DNA of 64,000 bases from Epiperipatus broadwayi (GCA_028023455.1 JAQFVV010000152.1:188001-252000), one strand, 5' to 3'; counted from the first letter of the stretch, positions 47,060 to 60,239 are shown. Translations and numbers: made by a program. The notes: generated by a model from the sequence alone, not told the origin.

Positions 47060-47650
47060 TTTTCTACTTCACCACATCAGTCCTTATATTCACCCACAAC
47101 AGTATCATCCATGATTTCTTCTACTTTTATTATATATTCTTCTAACTTATTCTTATCATTCATTTTCCATCCACATCTTTCATTATCCTTTCTACTTTTA
47201 TTACTATTTTTTATCACATTACTAAAGGATTTCTATCATAACAAATTATAATCACTATTACATACTCTCTCTTCATTATCAAACACTTTAATTTTCTGTA
47301 CTTTATTCATTCTGTCTTTCTCTACTAATAGATAATATATTATGCAAAATATATTGTTTCTAGACCATGTGTATTATCTCTCATAAATATTTGATACATT
47401 TCTAATGCTCAAATTCACTATCTGACAAAAATTCTTCAAAAGCTGTCTGTTCTTGTTATTTACATCATCAATTTCTTGAATATGCCCATTGATGATATTC
47501 CCTATAACCATTATTTTCTTCCTTTTTTCTGAAACTATGTATATCCTTAACTAGGCATTCTTATATGATACTGTTCCATTCCATTATAGTTTGACTATCT
47601 CCTGTGACCATAAACACTATAACCATCATTCATTCTTGTTTTTTTTAACC
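47060..47650 (-). pseudogene. LINE apurinic-like endonuclease remnant
   Basis: The minus strand keeps VIGNIINGHIQEIDDVNN (47471-47515; canonical 'GDFNGHIG'), YTWSRNN (about 47355-47376; canonical 'TW.....SRIDY') with IIYYLLV just after, and SDYNLL near 47240 (canonical 'SDH.P/L'). These are the metal- and DNA-binding motifs of the exonuclease III-type fold that nicks target DNA. The catalytic His is Tyr in the last motif and stops are present. Confidence 0.6.
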
Positions 47651-47699
47651 TTATCTCAAACCACAAATGTTCTTGACACTTAACAGTATTTAAATATTT

Positions 47700-48060
47700 T
47701 TTTGACATAACTCCTTCACCAGCATCCTTTTTTTTCTTTTCTATTTATACTCTGCCATATTATATATTTTGTTATAAGTTCTTCTCTGAAATATGTTTTC
47801 ACTATTGCTAATAACTCAAGCCTTTCATTTTTAACTGCTTTGTTTAATTCCAAAGACTTTTCTGGTCTCCAATCACTTTGCATATTCAGAGATCCAGATT
47901 GTACAATTTCTTCATTTCTTTCTATTCTTTTGTAAATTTTTTTTGACTCTTTCTTCTCCATTATATTTGTAATTAGCTTCTTTATCATTAGTTTTATTGA
48001 TTCATTTCCTCTCCACATCTACATTTACATCTAGATAAGCTACCCTCTATCCTTAACTTT
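47700..48060 (-). pseudogene. LINE linker between SGNH and endonuclease
   Basis: A 100-codon basic frame (47716-48018), helical and charged, with no known motif. Probably the end of the first ORF or the start of the second. Confidence 0.45.
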
Positions 48061-48159
48061 CTTTTTGCTAATATTATAATTTAAATCCACACCACCCCCT
48101 TTTATAAGTTTTCCAAAATAAAATATTTTCCATAAATCAAACTCTGTAATGCTTCATGT

Positions 48160-48800
48160 CATTGTTTTGTTAAATGCAATCAATCTTTACTGTATAACTC
48201 CCTCTTCTTAATACAAAAATCTCACACATCTACAAACATCACATTATTTCTATCTCATAGTTTTTCCAAATCTCTCATTTATAGAACATGCCCTATCTAA
48301 CATATATCTGTTGTTGAATCATGATGATAATACAGCTATTCCTACACATCTTTTAATCTTATTCAAACTACTAAAGAATTTTTTGTACTCATCAATTACT
48401 TTCTCCAATTGCTCTGACAAATTATTTCTCCCCACCATAACACAAGCACCTCTATTCTCCTGTTCATTTATCTTATCTGTAACATTTTTAATTTTAGCTT
48501 TAGGCAAACATGTTTTTACATATCCAGTTTTCCTTGCAATTACCTCCCCAAATCCTCTAATTAGAGAGTCTCCTATCAAGAGTGTATTTTAGTTTATTTT
48601 CCCTATTTTATCAGTAACATTTTTTTCAACTTTCTAAACTTCCTTATCTATTTCTTCCTTATCATTTCTATTTATTAATTTCTTGATCTGCTCATATTTC
48701 TTAACTAAAGCTTTTAATTTTTACTTCTATATCATTTACCTCTTCCTCTATCTTCTTTATTCTTTGGCTAACTATTTTCATTGCTCCACTTATTTTGTCA
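48160..48800 (-). pseudogene. LINE coiled coil plus SGNH-hydrolase-like domain
   Basis: Upstream part (about 48800-48620): charged heptad-like sequence QRIKKIEEEVNDIEVKIKAL. Then an open frame at 48319-48579 with MIGDSLIRGFGEVIARKTG, which fits block I 'GDS' of SGNH esterases (Ser nucleophile), and VMVGRNN, which fits the block III 'GxND'-like position. Near 48170 a broken LYSKD-LHLT corresponds to the 'DGLHLN' block with the catalytic His; a TGA replaces the Gly codon. In LINEs this domain may bind lipid or membrane, but its role is unclear. Confidence 0.6.
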
Positions 48801-49199
48801 TCTATATCTCTTGTCACTCTACTAAACATTATACTCCATTCTATTATCCATATCTATATTTTCCTCAATGTCTCCTGACTTTCTCTTTAAATTATCAATG
48901 CTTAAAAATCATTTTTTCACTTCTTTTGTCACATTTATACATGATACTGTGCACCTTTTATATTCTTCCTAGTCTTATTTAAATACTTCATATCACATAC
49001 TACTGTACACACTACCAAAGCATGCCTAGTTTTCGTCTGGCCATCATAGAGAAATTGTGAAATTCAAATGCAATCCATATTCCTTATTTTTCCATGTCCC
49101 CTATTCTATATTTAACTTTATGATTTCTCTACTGCTCTACAAACTCTTATACAAAAAGAAAAAAAAAACTTTTTTTTCTTTCAATGGTGATTGATAAAC

Positions 49200-51305
49200 A
49201 CGTTTCCCAACCTTACACCTCAAAATGTTATCTTCTTTCTCAAATAAACCACTCTCTTTTTTAAATATTAATGCAATCAAGTAACAGAATCTACTGGAGA
49301 TCACATAAATAACATTTATATTTATGATTTTCTAAATAATATACTGCAGCAATTTATAATAGCTTTCTTCAGTGCCATTTAAAACGACTTTTTATGGGTA
49401 TAATCAACGATAACCAATATTATCCTACATTAATCCTTCTTTTCAATTTAGCAGTTAATAATAAACATTAAAAAATATAAACTTACCAAAAAAATACAAG
49501 GCAAATAAAAGTAAAACAAAAAACATTGAAGTCTTTTTTTTTATTGTTGAAGGACATAATTAAGATTTTTTTAAAAAAGACAAACAACAATCATACTTGA
49601 CTTTGTCAGATGATTGCTTCTATGCCTTCAAAAACAGATCTTATTATTTTACTATAGAGTTATTAGCATAAGCTTGAATAATCAATGAACCCAGATGGTT
49701 GTTATATTGATATGATACTCATTTGAAAATCAATTTCCAGACTTTCCTTTATCAGTAAGAAGTGGGGTTTAAAACTGAACTAAGAGTACCTTTTATTGTT
49801 CAAATTAATGCCAAAATTTAACAAAACTTTAAGGTCTTGAACCCAGGCTAATTCATTTAAATTCCTATAAAGAATCAACAGAATACTATAAATGAGTGCA
49901 CTTACCTGTCCACTGTTACCTCATTATTTGACTATAAATAATATATGTTAATATAAGAGCCCTTCCTTCCCCAAAAGTTTTACCTAACAATGGTATATTG
50001 ATTATGAATGAAATTATTTTCATTTAGCCCAGTATATAATTTGGAATTTACTATTTTAATTATGCATCCAGGTCTCATTTCACATGAATTTATTTAATGC
50101 GATTTTGAAGTTATGAAATTCATTTTTCTTCTTAATATCTTTGTATGTGATTTTCTTTTATGCGATAAAAATTATTAGATCAGAAATTGAGCCCCAATAA
50201 TTCGCTATTACTTTAAATATTATAAATTTCCCACACTCATGTCATATTTAAAGTAATAGCGATTTATCGAAGTTTGACTTTCATCTAATATTTTTAATAT
50301 TTTCAGTGCTTTATAATATTACTGTAATAGATTTTATGCAATAAAGAAGTTCATAATTCACTTAAAATCAGGATTTTCCATTTTATATACTGTAAAGGGT
50401 AGCTTACAATGCACACATTCCTAAAAAGATCAAGCATATTTATTGAACCCAATTCATTTGGAATTTATATTAATAGTGGGAAGATTATTATTTGTTATTA
50501 TTATTACCTATATACATATAATACACAATAAATTACTAAGTTATAATAAATAAAATACAATCAATATTTTAGAAAGTAATATTGTATATATATAAAACTA
50601 TTTGATTAAATAAACTGTAATGTATATATATATTTTTAATTTAAAATTGAATATTAATTAATAGTTAGATGAATGTGGGATGACCTGAAGTTAATTAGGT
50701 GGGTACATATGTGTGAAAATAAAACTGATTTTTTTTTTATTATTTTATAATAAATCTAAATGTATTTAAACAATAGGCGGTTAGAGATATCAGCATTCCT
50801 GGAAATCTACGTGCGTAAAATGTATAAAAAGAAAAGACAGTTTACAAATCGTTCTTCTTATTGTTATAGCACCTGTAACAAAAGACTAGGATTAAAACTA
50901 AAATTTAGAATGCTAAAATGGAGTTTTACTTTTTCTTTTAGTTAAATTATAAACATTTTAAAAGTCAAATGCTATAACTAAAAGTTTATCAAATTCAAAG
51001 GAAAGAAAGTGAAATAAGAAGTAAGAATAACTGATTAATTCTTAAATAATTAAATCATGTTTTAAAAGTTGTTGGAGTAAATTTGAATATTTTAAATCTT
51101 TTCAAAAACAATAATGAGAATTAAATTTTCTGGAAATTGGAAAAGAAAAAAAAAATAGTTTTCTTATATATATATATATATATAAGCGCTTCAATATTAT
51201 TCAATAAAAATATATGATTATAAATAATTATTAAATTGTACTTTAATATGAAAATGGGCTAGAGAAAAACATGCTATTGTGTGTCGTGGTATTTCCTGCC
51301 AGCTG
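49200..51305. other. AT-rich spacer with an imperfect palindrome
   Basis: Only an imperfect inverted repeat at about 50185-50300 (CGCTATTACTTTAAATAT against ATATTTAAAGTAATAGCG at 50251-50268). No gene. The 61-codon frame at 50760-50945 shows no motif. Confidence 0.5.
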
Positions 51306-51310
51306 CATTA

Positions 51311-51312
51311 TA

Positions 51313-51351
<39 letters not shown>

Positions 51352-51402
51352 CTATATATATAGAAAGTAGATATATATATATATATATATATTTCTACTT
51401 TC
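51311..51402. repeat. (TA)n microsatellites inside an inverted repeat
   Basis: Two TA runs (51315-51350 and 51371-51392). The second is embraced by AGAAAGTAG (51362-51370) and CTACTTTCT (51395-51403), so it can form a hairpin. Confidence 0.85.
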
Positions 51403-51409
51403 TTGTAAA

Positions 51410-52810
51410 CACACAAGAAGATACCTACAGTCAAAAGTAAACAAGGATTGTAATACTTTATGGTGAATCAAATAAGGATCAAGATATTTACCATTAAATA
51501 CAACTACAGGAGACACCATTGTATCTATCTATCCTTGCTAAAGAAAATGATTTACTAAGTGAAACTGCTTTGAAGAACAACTTGCCTAGCTATCAACTAC
51601 TACTATTTCTATTATGATGATTTTTATGAACTTTGTTCCATTTACAATTTTTAATCAAAGAATCAATATTGTAAATTTTTGTTTATTTATTATTTAATTT
51701 TTTATTCATATTATCTGTTGTATTTTCACACTCTGATGCTGAAGCCTCATTTTTCAGAATTAGCAAAGAAGAAAAGGGGGGATTATTCATTTTGATATTT
51801 TTTTTTTTATATTTTCATTATAAATAAAATTTAGGTAATACCACCTGCTCCACATCAGGTTATCCACATAAATATTGAGGTAAGATTCTCTAAATTTATA
51901 TATAGGTTAAATTACAACACATACAGAATACATATTATATGTTTTATTTTGTGAATAACTGTGTACGTATATTTTCCAGTATGTTTGACTAATCAACTGG
52001 TAGCTGTCTCTATCATAGAAATAAATTGGGGAAACTTGTTAAATAGATTAACATTTGTAAATATATAATTTAGCTAGCCAGCATCTCAATTATATTAAAT
52101 AACTAAAGTTGATTTTTCTATATAATTATGATTTGTAGAGAATGAATTACTTAGGTGGATTTCTACCATGGGGTATGAGGGTTGGATCTAGAGGATAATT
52201 AATTAGTAAGATGGTAGAGGTTCACTTGTGATACATGTACATATGATGATTATTATTATTTTTTTATCATTACTATTGTCATTATACTTGATATTTATTA
52301 TTGTTAATAAATGTTTGAGAGTTTATATTATTCCGGTCTCTGGTTTATTGAGTTGTCCTGACATTCTACAGTTTATAAATAATTATACATGCACATATAT
52401 CTATTTTTTTTATTATATAAAAGCTTGAAAATGAAACAAATATAATAAATGCTAGTTGTAACCTATATATAGGTGCAGGTGTTGCTGTGTATATCTGTTC
52501 ATACCTGCTAAAGGAGTCGAAAGCAATATACTCTCTGGGTTTGAATATTAGGGCATAATGGAATTTAAAAGGGGAAAAGTGGATGAACTAACCTAAATTG
52601 CATTTATTATTATTAAATAAAGATAGAGTGAGTCAATTAAAGTGTATGCAATCATTGGTTAAGTATTTCATCAGGTTCTCATTAGTATTCTATCAGATGA
52701 CCTGAAGTCTGAACATAGTTGGCTGCAACTTTTTTCTCTTCTAAGCCTGGTAGGTCTCTGCAGATTGTTTCATTAGGGGTAATAAATTAGAGCATATTAA
52801 CTTATCCCTA
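51410..52810. other. Spacer, no supported gene
   Basis: A weakly tRNA-like block at about 52475-52540 (GGTGCAGGTGTTGCTGTGTA, then GGGTTTGAATATTAGGG) could be a SINE relic. Nothing else. Confidence 0.35.
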
Positions 52811-52856
52811 CACCATATTGCTACATCTGCATAGTAGTACAGTCTGCAAGTTAGTT

Positions 52857-53245
52857 GACCATCCATTACATCTGGTGTTTGCAGTGTTTGGGATTAGTTG
52901 TAATCATTCCATCCATTATATCTGGCAGCATCATCTTTTGGGTCTAGTGGTAATTATTCCATCCATTATATCTGGTGACCAATGTGGATGCACGATGTGT
53001 AGTGGGACTACACACCAATAGTGATTGAATTAGCGACTAGCGTGACAGGTATGATAGGTATTAGGGGGGTATGATGATAATTGGTCCGTCTGTTATATCT
53101 GGCACCAGCAACATTTGGGGCTTGATATATAGGTGTACCATCACATATAGACTTTATATAAGTTGGTCATACATTGTGATCGAAACAGCTGATTGTGGAA
53201 TCTGATAGATATATCCAAGTGCTAATTGTTCCGTCCGTTATAACA
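52857..53245. repeat. Degenerate ~50-bp minisatellite
   Basis: A core CCATCCATTATATCTGG-like phrase recurs at 52859, 52912, 52961, 53085 (as CGTCTGTTATATCTGG) and 53224 (as CGTCCGTTATA). It is separated by related 'TTTGGG.YTAGT.GTAAT' spacers. The first three units are about 50 nt apart; later ones are stretched and more decayed. Confidence 0.65.
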
Positions 53246-53251
53246 CACACA

Positions 53252-53541
53252 TTAAATTTTACAAGATTATAATCTAAATCTGTTTAAACATTATAGATGC
53301 ACTATGCTTGTTGTTTTTGCATTTTAAATCACATTCTATTTTTGCTTTTTAAAAAAGTACATAATCAATTAATCATTTAGTGTCTGCCAGTAATAAATTT
53401 TACAAGACTATAATGTAAATCTGTTCAAATGTTATAGATGAAAAATACTATGTATGTTGTTGCTGTTGCATTTTAAACCATGTTCTAGTCTTGCTTTTTA
53501 TAAAAAGAGTACATAATCAATTAATCATTTAGTGTCTGCAG
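53252..53541. repeat. Tandem duplication, two ~140-bp units
   Basis: Unit 1 (53252-53391) and unit 2 (53394-53541) both begin AATTTTACAAGA and end CATTTAGTGTCTGC. They are alike throughout, with small indels. Confidence 0.8.
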
Positions 53542-53549
53542 GTTTATTT

Positions 53550-54637
53550 TTAAAAGTTGAGTAACAGTGGTGGGCACAATTAAATTTGACAATTAAAATC
53601 TGATTTTTAATTGTAATTAACAATTTAAAAATTATGTAATGTGATCTGAAATTAATGTGATGTGAAAACGATAAAATTTGATTTTTAAACAGAATTGAAA
53701 ATTAAAAAATTAAAGATAAAAATAAGAATTTAATTTTTAATTGTTAGTTTCAATTAAATTTTGCCCAACAGTAGTGAGTCAGTGTCTTTTTATTACCGTA
53801 AGTGTAAGTTCTCATTTTTATTTTAAACTTTTAGTTTACCCTAATGGAGAAGAAAAAACACACAAGAAAATGAATTTATTTGGAAACAAAAATTTCAATT
53901 TTAGATCTCTTAGCCAAATGGAAAGGATCAACAAAGATTGGAAAATGTTTTGGTTTGGGTGAATCCACTATAAGACCAATTTAAAAAAATGAAGTTAGCA
54001 CTAGTTGTATTTTCTCTTGTGAAACTACAGTATACCACATCACAAACGAATTGATGTCTCCAATAGCGATAGATAAAAATACTGTACATGTATGAAAAAC
54101 ATGTAAATTACGCATAAAAATATAGTTTTGAATAAAATTACATACTGTCGTTAATAAAAAAAATTTGTCTTGTATCATTTTTTTCAAATTTGAAATTTTT
54201 TATTAGTCATATTTTTTTTATGCGAATTTTAAAGTAATTTTACATTGTTGCTTTGCTTTTATGCGATTTTTGGAAAATTACAGTACGTATCCTTCATTTT
54301 TCAATGTAAGTTAAGTCTATTTTTGTGCAATTTCTTTTGTGTGTTTTTTCTGAGGAACCTACCTACCGAATAAAATGAGACCCAGGTATATTCAAATTCC
54401 TATTTTTCCTTAATTTTTTTATTTTTCAATCCAATCACTTTGTTTTACAGAGAATTAATATGCAATTTGTTTTCTGTTCATTTTTAAGAATAAAACTTTT
54501 TTATTTCTACTTTATTCATAGTTTAATATTTCTTTTATTATAAGTAAGAATGGATTATAAATCTAACAGACATTATTTTGTATTAAAAGTATTTTATCTT
54601 TTTATTTTCTCATTTAATTTTAATATATATATATATA
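53550..54637. other. AT-rich spacer, no supported gene
   Basis: Short frames only. A (TA)n tract closes it at 54621-54642. Confidence 0.45.
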
Positions 54638-54642
54638 TATAT

Positions 54643-56814
54643 TGTAACGGGCACATACGTACGTTACATTGTTTTTTATTATTAATCATGAAAGAAAAAT
54701 AAAAAGTTCGCATTTAAAAATTTTCTTTAAGAATTAAAAATTGAAATTAAATATCATCTTAAACTCGTATATATAAATCGCACAGATAAAAAAAAATTAT
54801 TAAAATAAAACTTTATTAAAAATAGAAAGGTATTTTAAAAACAAAAACCTAAAAAGATTTAGAGATAAAAATATATCTTTAATCTTGGAAAACACATTAA
54901 TTAATCAGAAATGGAAATGATTGTTTTAATTAGTTAAATGTAAACCAGCCTTGGGCATTTAAATGTAAAAACATCGGTCAGATAGGAAAACAATAGAAAC
55001 TGTTAGCAAATAAGAAGAAATCCCTATGGAATCGGACCGCAGCGAAAGGACCATCGCATCGGTGACGTAATGTAAATTCAATCCTTCAAATTAATATAAA
55101 AGGAGAAGTTTGAAAATTATTATGGATTATTTACGATGTGACAGATATGTGTTAGTGCGGAAGTGAAGGAGAAGGGATTGAAAAAGATGCACTCTTCAAT
55201 TCCTTCAGTTTTGCTAAGAAAGAAAGAGAAATGAACTATCGTTTTTCTACATTGAGGACCAGTTAAAGCAAAAACCTCCGGATGGATAAATAAATTGGCC
55301 AACAGAATACCAATCTTAGGACGGCGTGGGAATTCACGTTCATGGCAAGCAATGGATAAAGATGAACTGTTTTAAACCGTAAGAACTTTATAAATAATGA
55401 ACATTAAATTAAAACTTTCCATATTTAAATGATTGCAATATTATCCTATCTGACCAACTTAATTTATTAATAATGTTATTTGATGTATTTCCTTTTTTTT
55501 ATATATATATTTAAAATCATTTCCATTTATATTATTTATTTTTTGTTCTTTAAGTTTTATCATGATTTTTGTTTTTCGTTAAATTAATTATATAAATGTT
55601 AAACTTAAGTCGGGCATGAATGGCTGTATAGATTTGTAAAGTTATATTAGGGGAGGGTAATCTTAGGTTATTTGTGTCATTGTTAAATTGGGTCAATGGA
55701 TTGGATATATTGATGTAGTTAGTAGATGTAGTCGGAGATTCGCTACTGGCAGAATCGTTTATATATACACCGCACTCACCTGTTTGCCTATGGAAGGAAT
55801 TATAAGATGAAGAACGCAGTTCCTTTCTATGGAGTTTTTTTTTATTGTTCTTCTCGTTAGATAGATGTAATATTCCTATCTGATGAGAGTCAATGTCTTC
55901 TCTTAATCTTTTTGGTGCTGCCGTATTCCGTATTACATTGAATACATCGATATATCTGATGAATTGATGCCAGTTTGACTGCGGATTTTAGCCTAAGGTT
56001 AAATAGGGATAGAATGTTTATTTTCAAATGCAAATCTATGTAGTCTATTCATACTCGACATTAAACAAAAATGCATTAAATTTAAGTTGTTTATAGACAT
56101 TTGCATGGATTGGTTATCGGTTAGGTATGTTTTGGGTTTTCATATTTGATCAAAATATATAGACATTCGATAAATAATGATACCTTACGGTGAGTATCTA
56201 AAATGTATTTATTCGGATGTCTTTTAAGTTATTGGTGACAATGCAAGTATCTTATGGTGAATACTATTGGGTTACTTATAAATTTCCCTCTGCAATTGTC
56301 GGTATCAATGATTTTATATTTTGATCGTTTATGTTTATTTTGAAATGTTTTTAACCGTTGTAATCTATGTAACCGATCTGTACTCAACATTTTAAAACAA
56401 ACTTTTATAAACTCCTCTGTGCAAACTTATAAAAAAATTTAAAATGTAAAGTTGTAAAAATTAAAATGTAAATTAAAATCAAAGTTAAAAATGTAAGTTA
56501 AATTTTAAAAGGTAAACTGATGCTAAAATAATTTTAAATCTTATATATGTGCATTAATAAATGTTTGTATGTTAATTACTGGCAGTGGCTTATTTTATTC
56601 TTTTTTTATATATACTCTTATATGACATTATTAAATCTCTGCTATTCCACTGAGCTAGTGACATGGGCTAACGACCGGATGCAAAATATAAAAAAAAAAA
56701 ATTTTTTTTTTTGACTTACGTATCTGCCTACTTTATAAATTTTTCTAGGTTCAAATGCCTAGATGGCACCCTGTAGTGCAAATTACGTAAGTCTATCTTT
56801 TCTGGATCGTTACA
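54643..56814. mobile_element. Candidate solo LTR (~2.17 kb)
   Basis: It starts TGTAACGGGC and ends GGATCGTTACA, giving TG...CA ends with a 7-bp terminal inverted repeat (TGTAACG/CGTTACA). Both sides are (TA)n and share ATAT, which fits insertion into a TA tract with a 4-5 bp duplication. The interior has visibly more CpG and GC than the flanks (for example 55030-55075). A TATA-like TTAATATAAAAGGAG lies at 55089-55103. It carries no coding frame. It shows no similarity by eye to the 3-kb LTRs. Alternatively, it could be a DNA element with TGTAACG ends. Confidence 0.5.
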
Positions 56815-56819
56815 ATATA

Positions 56820-59800
56820 TATATATATTGTGATTTTCTGAATGCCACAAGTAATTAAATTATATTGTATCAGCAGTGAATAACTGCACTTTACTAAAAA
56901 AATGAAATAGCCCTAAAATTTTAAAAATTTTCTATTAATGGTCTAAAATCTTATATGTGAGTTGCTTATAAATTTTGAGTAGCAATTTTTGCAAGCATTT
57001 ATTATTATTATTATTATTATATTTGATGAAGTATTTAATGCAAGGAAGGATGATGTATTATTACAGGAATTGTAGATGTGCAAGTTAAGTTGATGCAAAG
57101 TTGTTTTCTTTATTTATAAAATAGTGTTTGGTATTTGTTTAAATGGTTTTCTGATCTATTATTCATTGGCACATCCAGCCATGTGTAGGTGTTATAATTA
57201 GTGAAATATGTTTAAACTATAGCCATATCAGTCATATTTTACTCAGGATAATTTAATATTTATGTAGCAGCATAGGTGTATGCATGTATGTTTGTATCAT
57301 CTCATCTCATTTTCATATTTCAATTACAGTATAAAATCTTACATTTGCAATAAAACATTTAAATTACAGTAAACATCTAATAATTTTGCAAGTATATTTT
57401 TTGAGTGATTAATGGATATCTGAATTAGTGAATTATTTAACAAACTAAATAGTATTATCAACCATTTTATTTAATAATTAATTAATATTCATTTGTTTCA
57501 AAGTTGTAAGAAGTTATTTTATTTTTGTTTTATTTGACTTGATTTAATTGAGAAGGTCAAAATGATTTTTTTTTCCAAGAAAAGATTTCTTGAATATTTT
57601 ATTTTCATTACTGAGTGCAAAGGGTGGAGTTGACCTGTGGAGGGTGAAATGACTTTTTGATTGATGGAAGGGATATCTATTTAACTGATAGCCAGTAATA
57701 AAAATTGCTTATTATTATTGTTGTTCTAACCATTGCTTTGTTCATTCTGCTTGTACTAATTTTTCTATCTCTTTCAAAAGTCAAGTCAATTTAAACTCCA
57801 AAGTGAATTTTTAAAAGTCATTATGGGAATTGTAGTTACCAGAAAGTTTTAAGCTGGCTAAATTATAAGAAAAGTATATCTTCCTTAAATTCCTTTCCTC
57901 AGTTAAATGTTAAATTAACACTATCATTAATATTATTACTATTTTTTTTTTAAATGTATCTTTATGCTGATAAATTCATTCTACTTTGTTTGCTTTTATT
58001 TATTATTATAATTAAGAAAAAACTAAAAGTGCATGAACATTATAATCTTTTAACAAAATTGTGTGAATTTTATAATATCTTGAGGAAATCTATGAGGGAC
58101 TGTTTAACAAAATCTATAGAATCTCAGTTCAAGTTATATTCTGCTTATATAAAAGTCAGATTAAAACAGGAAGGTGCATGTGTACTTTATTATGCTATAT
58201 TTCAAATTACTACTTAATGATAACTTTGTCTATTATTTATGCTTATAAAAATGTTTTTTTTATTAAAGAAATAAATATGTGACTTACAAAAGATTAATTA
58301 ATTACTACTATTTATTAAATGTTCATATGCTTAAGTTGAATTGAAGGATGTTAATATTGTATATTTCTTGTTCTCTTCAATGTATGGATTTATTATAAAA
58401 CAAAATAATAGTGTTTAAGGAATTACAAATTTTATGTGAGCAATTGATTAGCAATGGACTAGAATTAATTACGCATATGCTAACTTTTAAATCATAGAAA
58501 GCAAATGTCTTTAGAAGACCTGTTAAAGTACTGTTGAGTTAAATATTTCTAGAATTGCTTAAATAAAAAGGATTAAATCAATAAATAGCTGAAACTATCT
58601 TTCATATTATTGTTGTTATGAAAATTTATTACTGCACATGCGATATTAGTAAACTCAATTAGCTTTTTGCTAAGAACGTTAGAGATTACTGAATTAAGTT
58701 TGAATTATAAATGTTTTGTCCTACAAGAATTTATTTTCATGTTTCATATTCTTACTAACACCACTCGTCTGGAATAATCTTCATTATCTTCATGTTGTTT
58801 AGTAAACTTTGGAAAAGAAACTTTGCAAGTGAATTTTTTTTTTAAGTTAAAAAGAAGAGTGACTTTTTTTATTTGTTGTTATTGTTATATCATAAATAGT
58901 TAGACAGATTTATTATTATGTGTTTGCTTATTTAATTATGATATTTCCTGAACTTCTAGATCATCACGGATTAGTGTAATTGCAATATGCTGGTAAATTG
59001 TATCATTTAAATATGTTTTTTATGTAGAAAATACATTTATTTTTGGGGTACTTTGTTTGCTTTTATTTATTATTGTAATTAAGAAAAAACTGAAAGTGCA
59101 TGAACATTATAATCTTTTAACAAGATAGTTTTGAATTTGAGATTGATAGATTAATAGGCAAAAAAAAAAAAAAAAAGGTGAATGTTGTAAGGAAGGCATA
59201 TTGAGTTCAAAAGATCCGTAGTACATGAAATCTATATTTACATTTTTTACTGATAAAGATCACAAATTAGAAACTAATCTAATGATGTGGATAAAGAAAT
59301 ACTACATATGGTTTTAGTAAGCAATAGTATCTACTATCTATTGATTATTTAAAATTATAGTAAATAATTGCAGCAGAATAGAATAGTAAATTTGATTTTT
59401 TTTTCCACTTTGGCTTTATTGAACAAAATGTAGATACAGTGTTTATAATAGTCAATGCATACATCATGTAAAAGATCACCAATAATAAAGTATTTGATCA
59501 AGTCCAAATTCAAATGCAGTATTAAATATAATATTTGCTTTAAATGTTCAACATAATCCTCCTAATTAAATTAAAAAAATAAAATTGTAAACACCGTCTG
59601 ATTTTCTACCTGTATTTGATGTCCTTCTGATTTAATATATGTTTGGAATTATAAAAATAAAAGTCCTAAAGACAATAATATTATTTTTCATTAATTTTGA
59701 GTCTTTTATTAAAACATCTGCTTTTCTTAAAATTTCTAAATCTAATGTTGAAGCATAACTACTGATAAAATAGACAGGATAAATCTATGAAGCAATACTT

Positions 59801-60235
59801 TTAGTCTTTTATTGACACCTGTAGGATTTGTAAGAATTAAAAGAAATTAAATTAGAACTCCCAGGGTATCCAAGATAATACTATCTTCATGACAGTAATC
59901 TGCTTTTCTATAAATTAAGCTTCTTTTCTCAAAGAAAATAAGTTTACTGAAAAAAAAACTTTTACAACTTCCTTAGCCTCAAACTATGTTCCATGATCAT
60001 CTCTTAATCAATTCATGGCAGGGGGTAGGTATAAAGCCACTTCATACTGTTATGTTAGAACAAATAATAGAATGGTACTTAACATTATTACTATTATTAT
60101 ATCCATTTTGATTATTTGTATACAACAATTCTGCCACTACATGAGCCAGGTTTTATATACAGGGCCAGTTTTAAATCACCTTTTTAGTTTCTTTCACATT
60201 GCATATATAAGAATTTATTTAAATTAACATGATTT
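56820..60235. other. AT-rich spacer with a dispersed direct repeat and weak LINE traces
   Basis: A 76-bp block (TACTTTGTTTGCTTTTATTT...) occurs at 57982-58057 and again at 59049-59124. Plus-strand HFGFIEQNVDTVFI and NKVFDQVQ (about 59407-59515) faintly recall RT motifs before and at motif A, but no open frame supports them. The 87-codon frame at 57954-58217 is unrecognised. Confidence 0.35.
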
Positions 60236-60239
60236 ATCA

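Larger units (their letters stand above)
44821..49200 (-). mobile_element. LINE with coiled-coil, SGNH, endonuclease and RT domains (5' and middle part)
   Basis: A non-LTR retrotransposon on the minus strand. From its 5' side it carries a coiled coil (48980-48620), an SGNH-hydrolase-like domain (48579-48160), an endonuclease (47650-47060) and a reverse transcriptase (46468-45600). A post-RT region (45546-44821) follows, then the C-terminus beyond the LTR insertion (35796-35320). About 4.8 kb remain once the insertion is removed, near full length for this type. An esterase/SGNH domain with a coiled coil in the first ORF is known from CR1/L2-like LINEs, so CR1-like is my best guess at the clade. 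Many stops and shifts: inactive. Confidence 0.7.

Noticed and set aside
59400-59560. Faint RT-like strings (HFGFIEQNVD, NKVFDQVQ)
   Set aside because: Too short and broken to call a LINE fragment; kept only as a note in the spacer entry.
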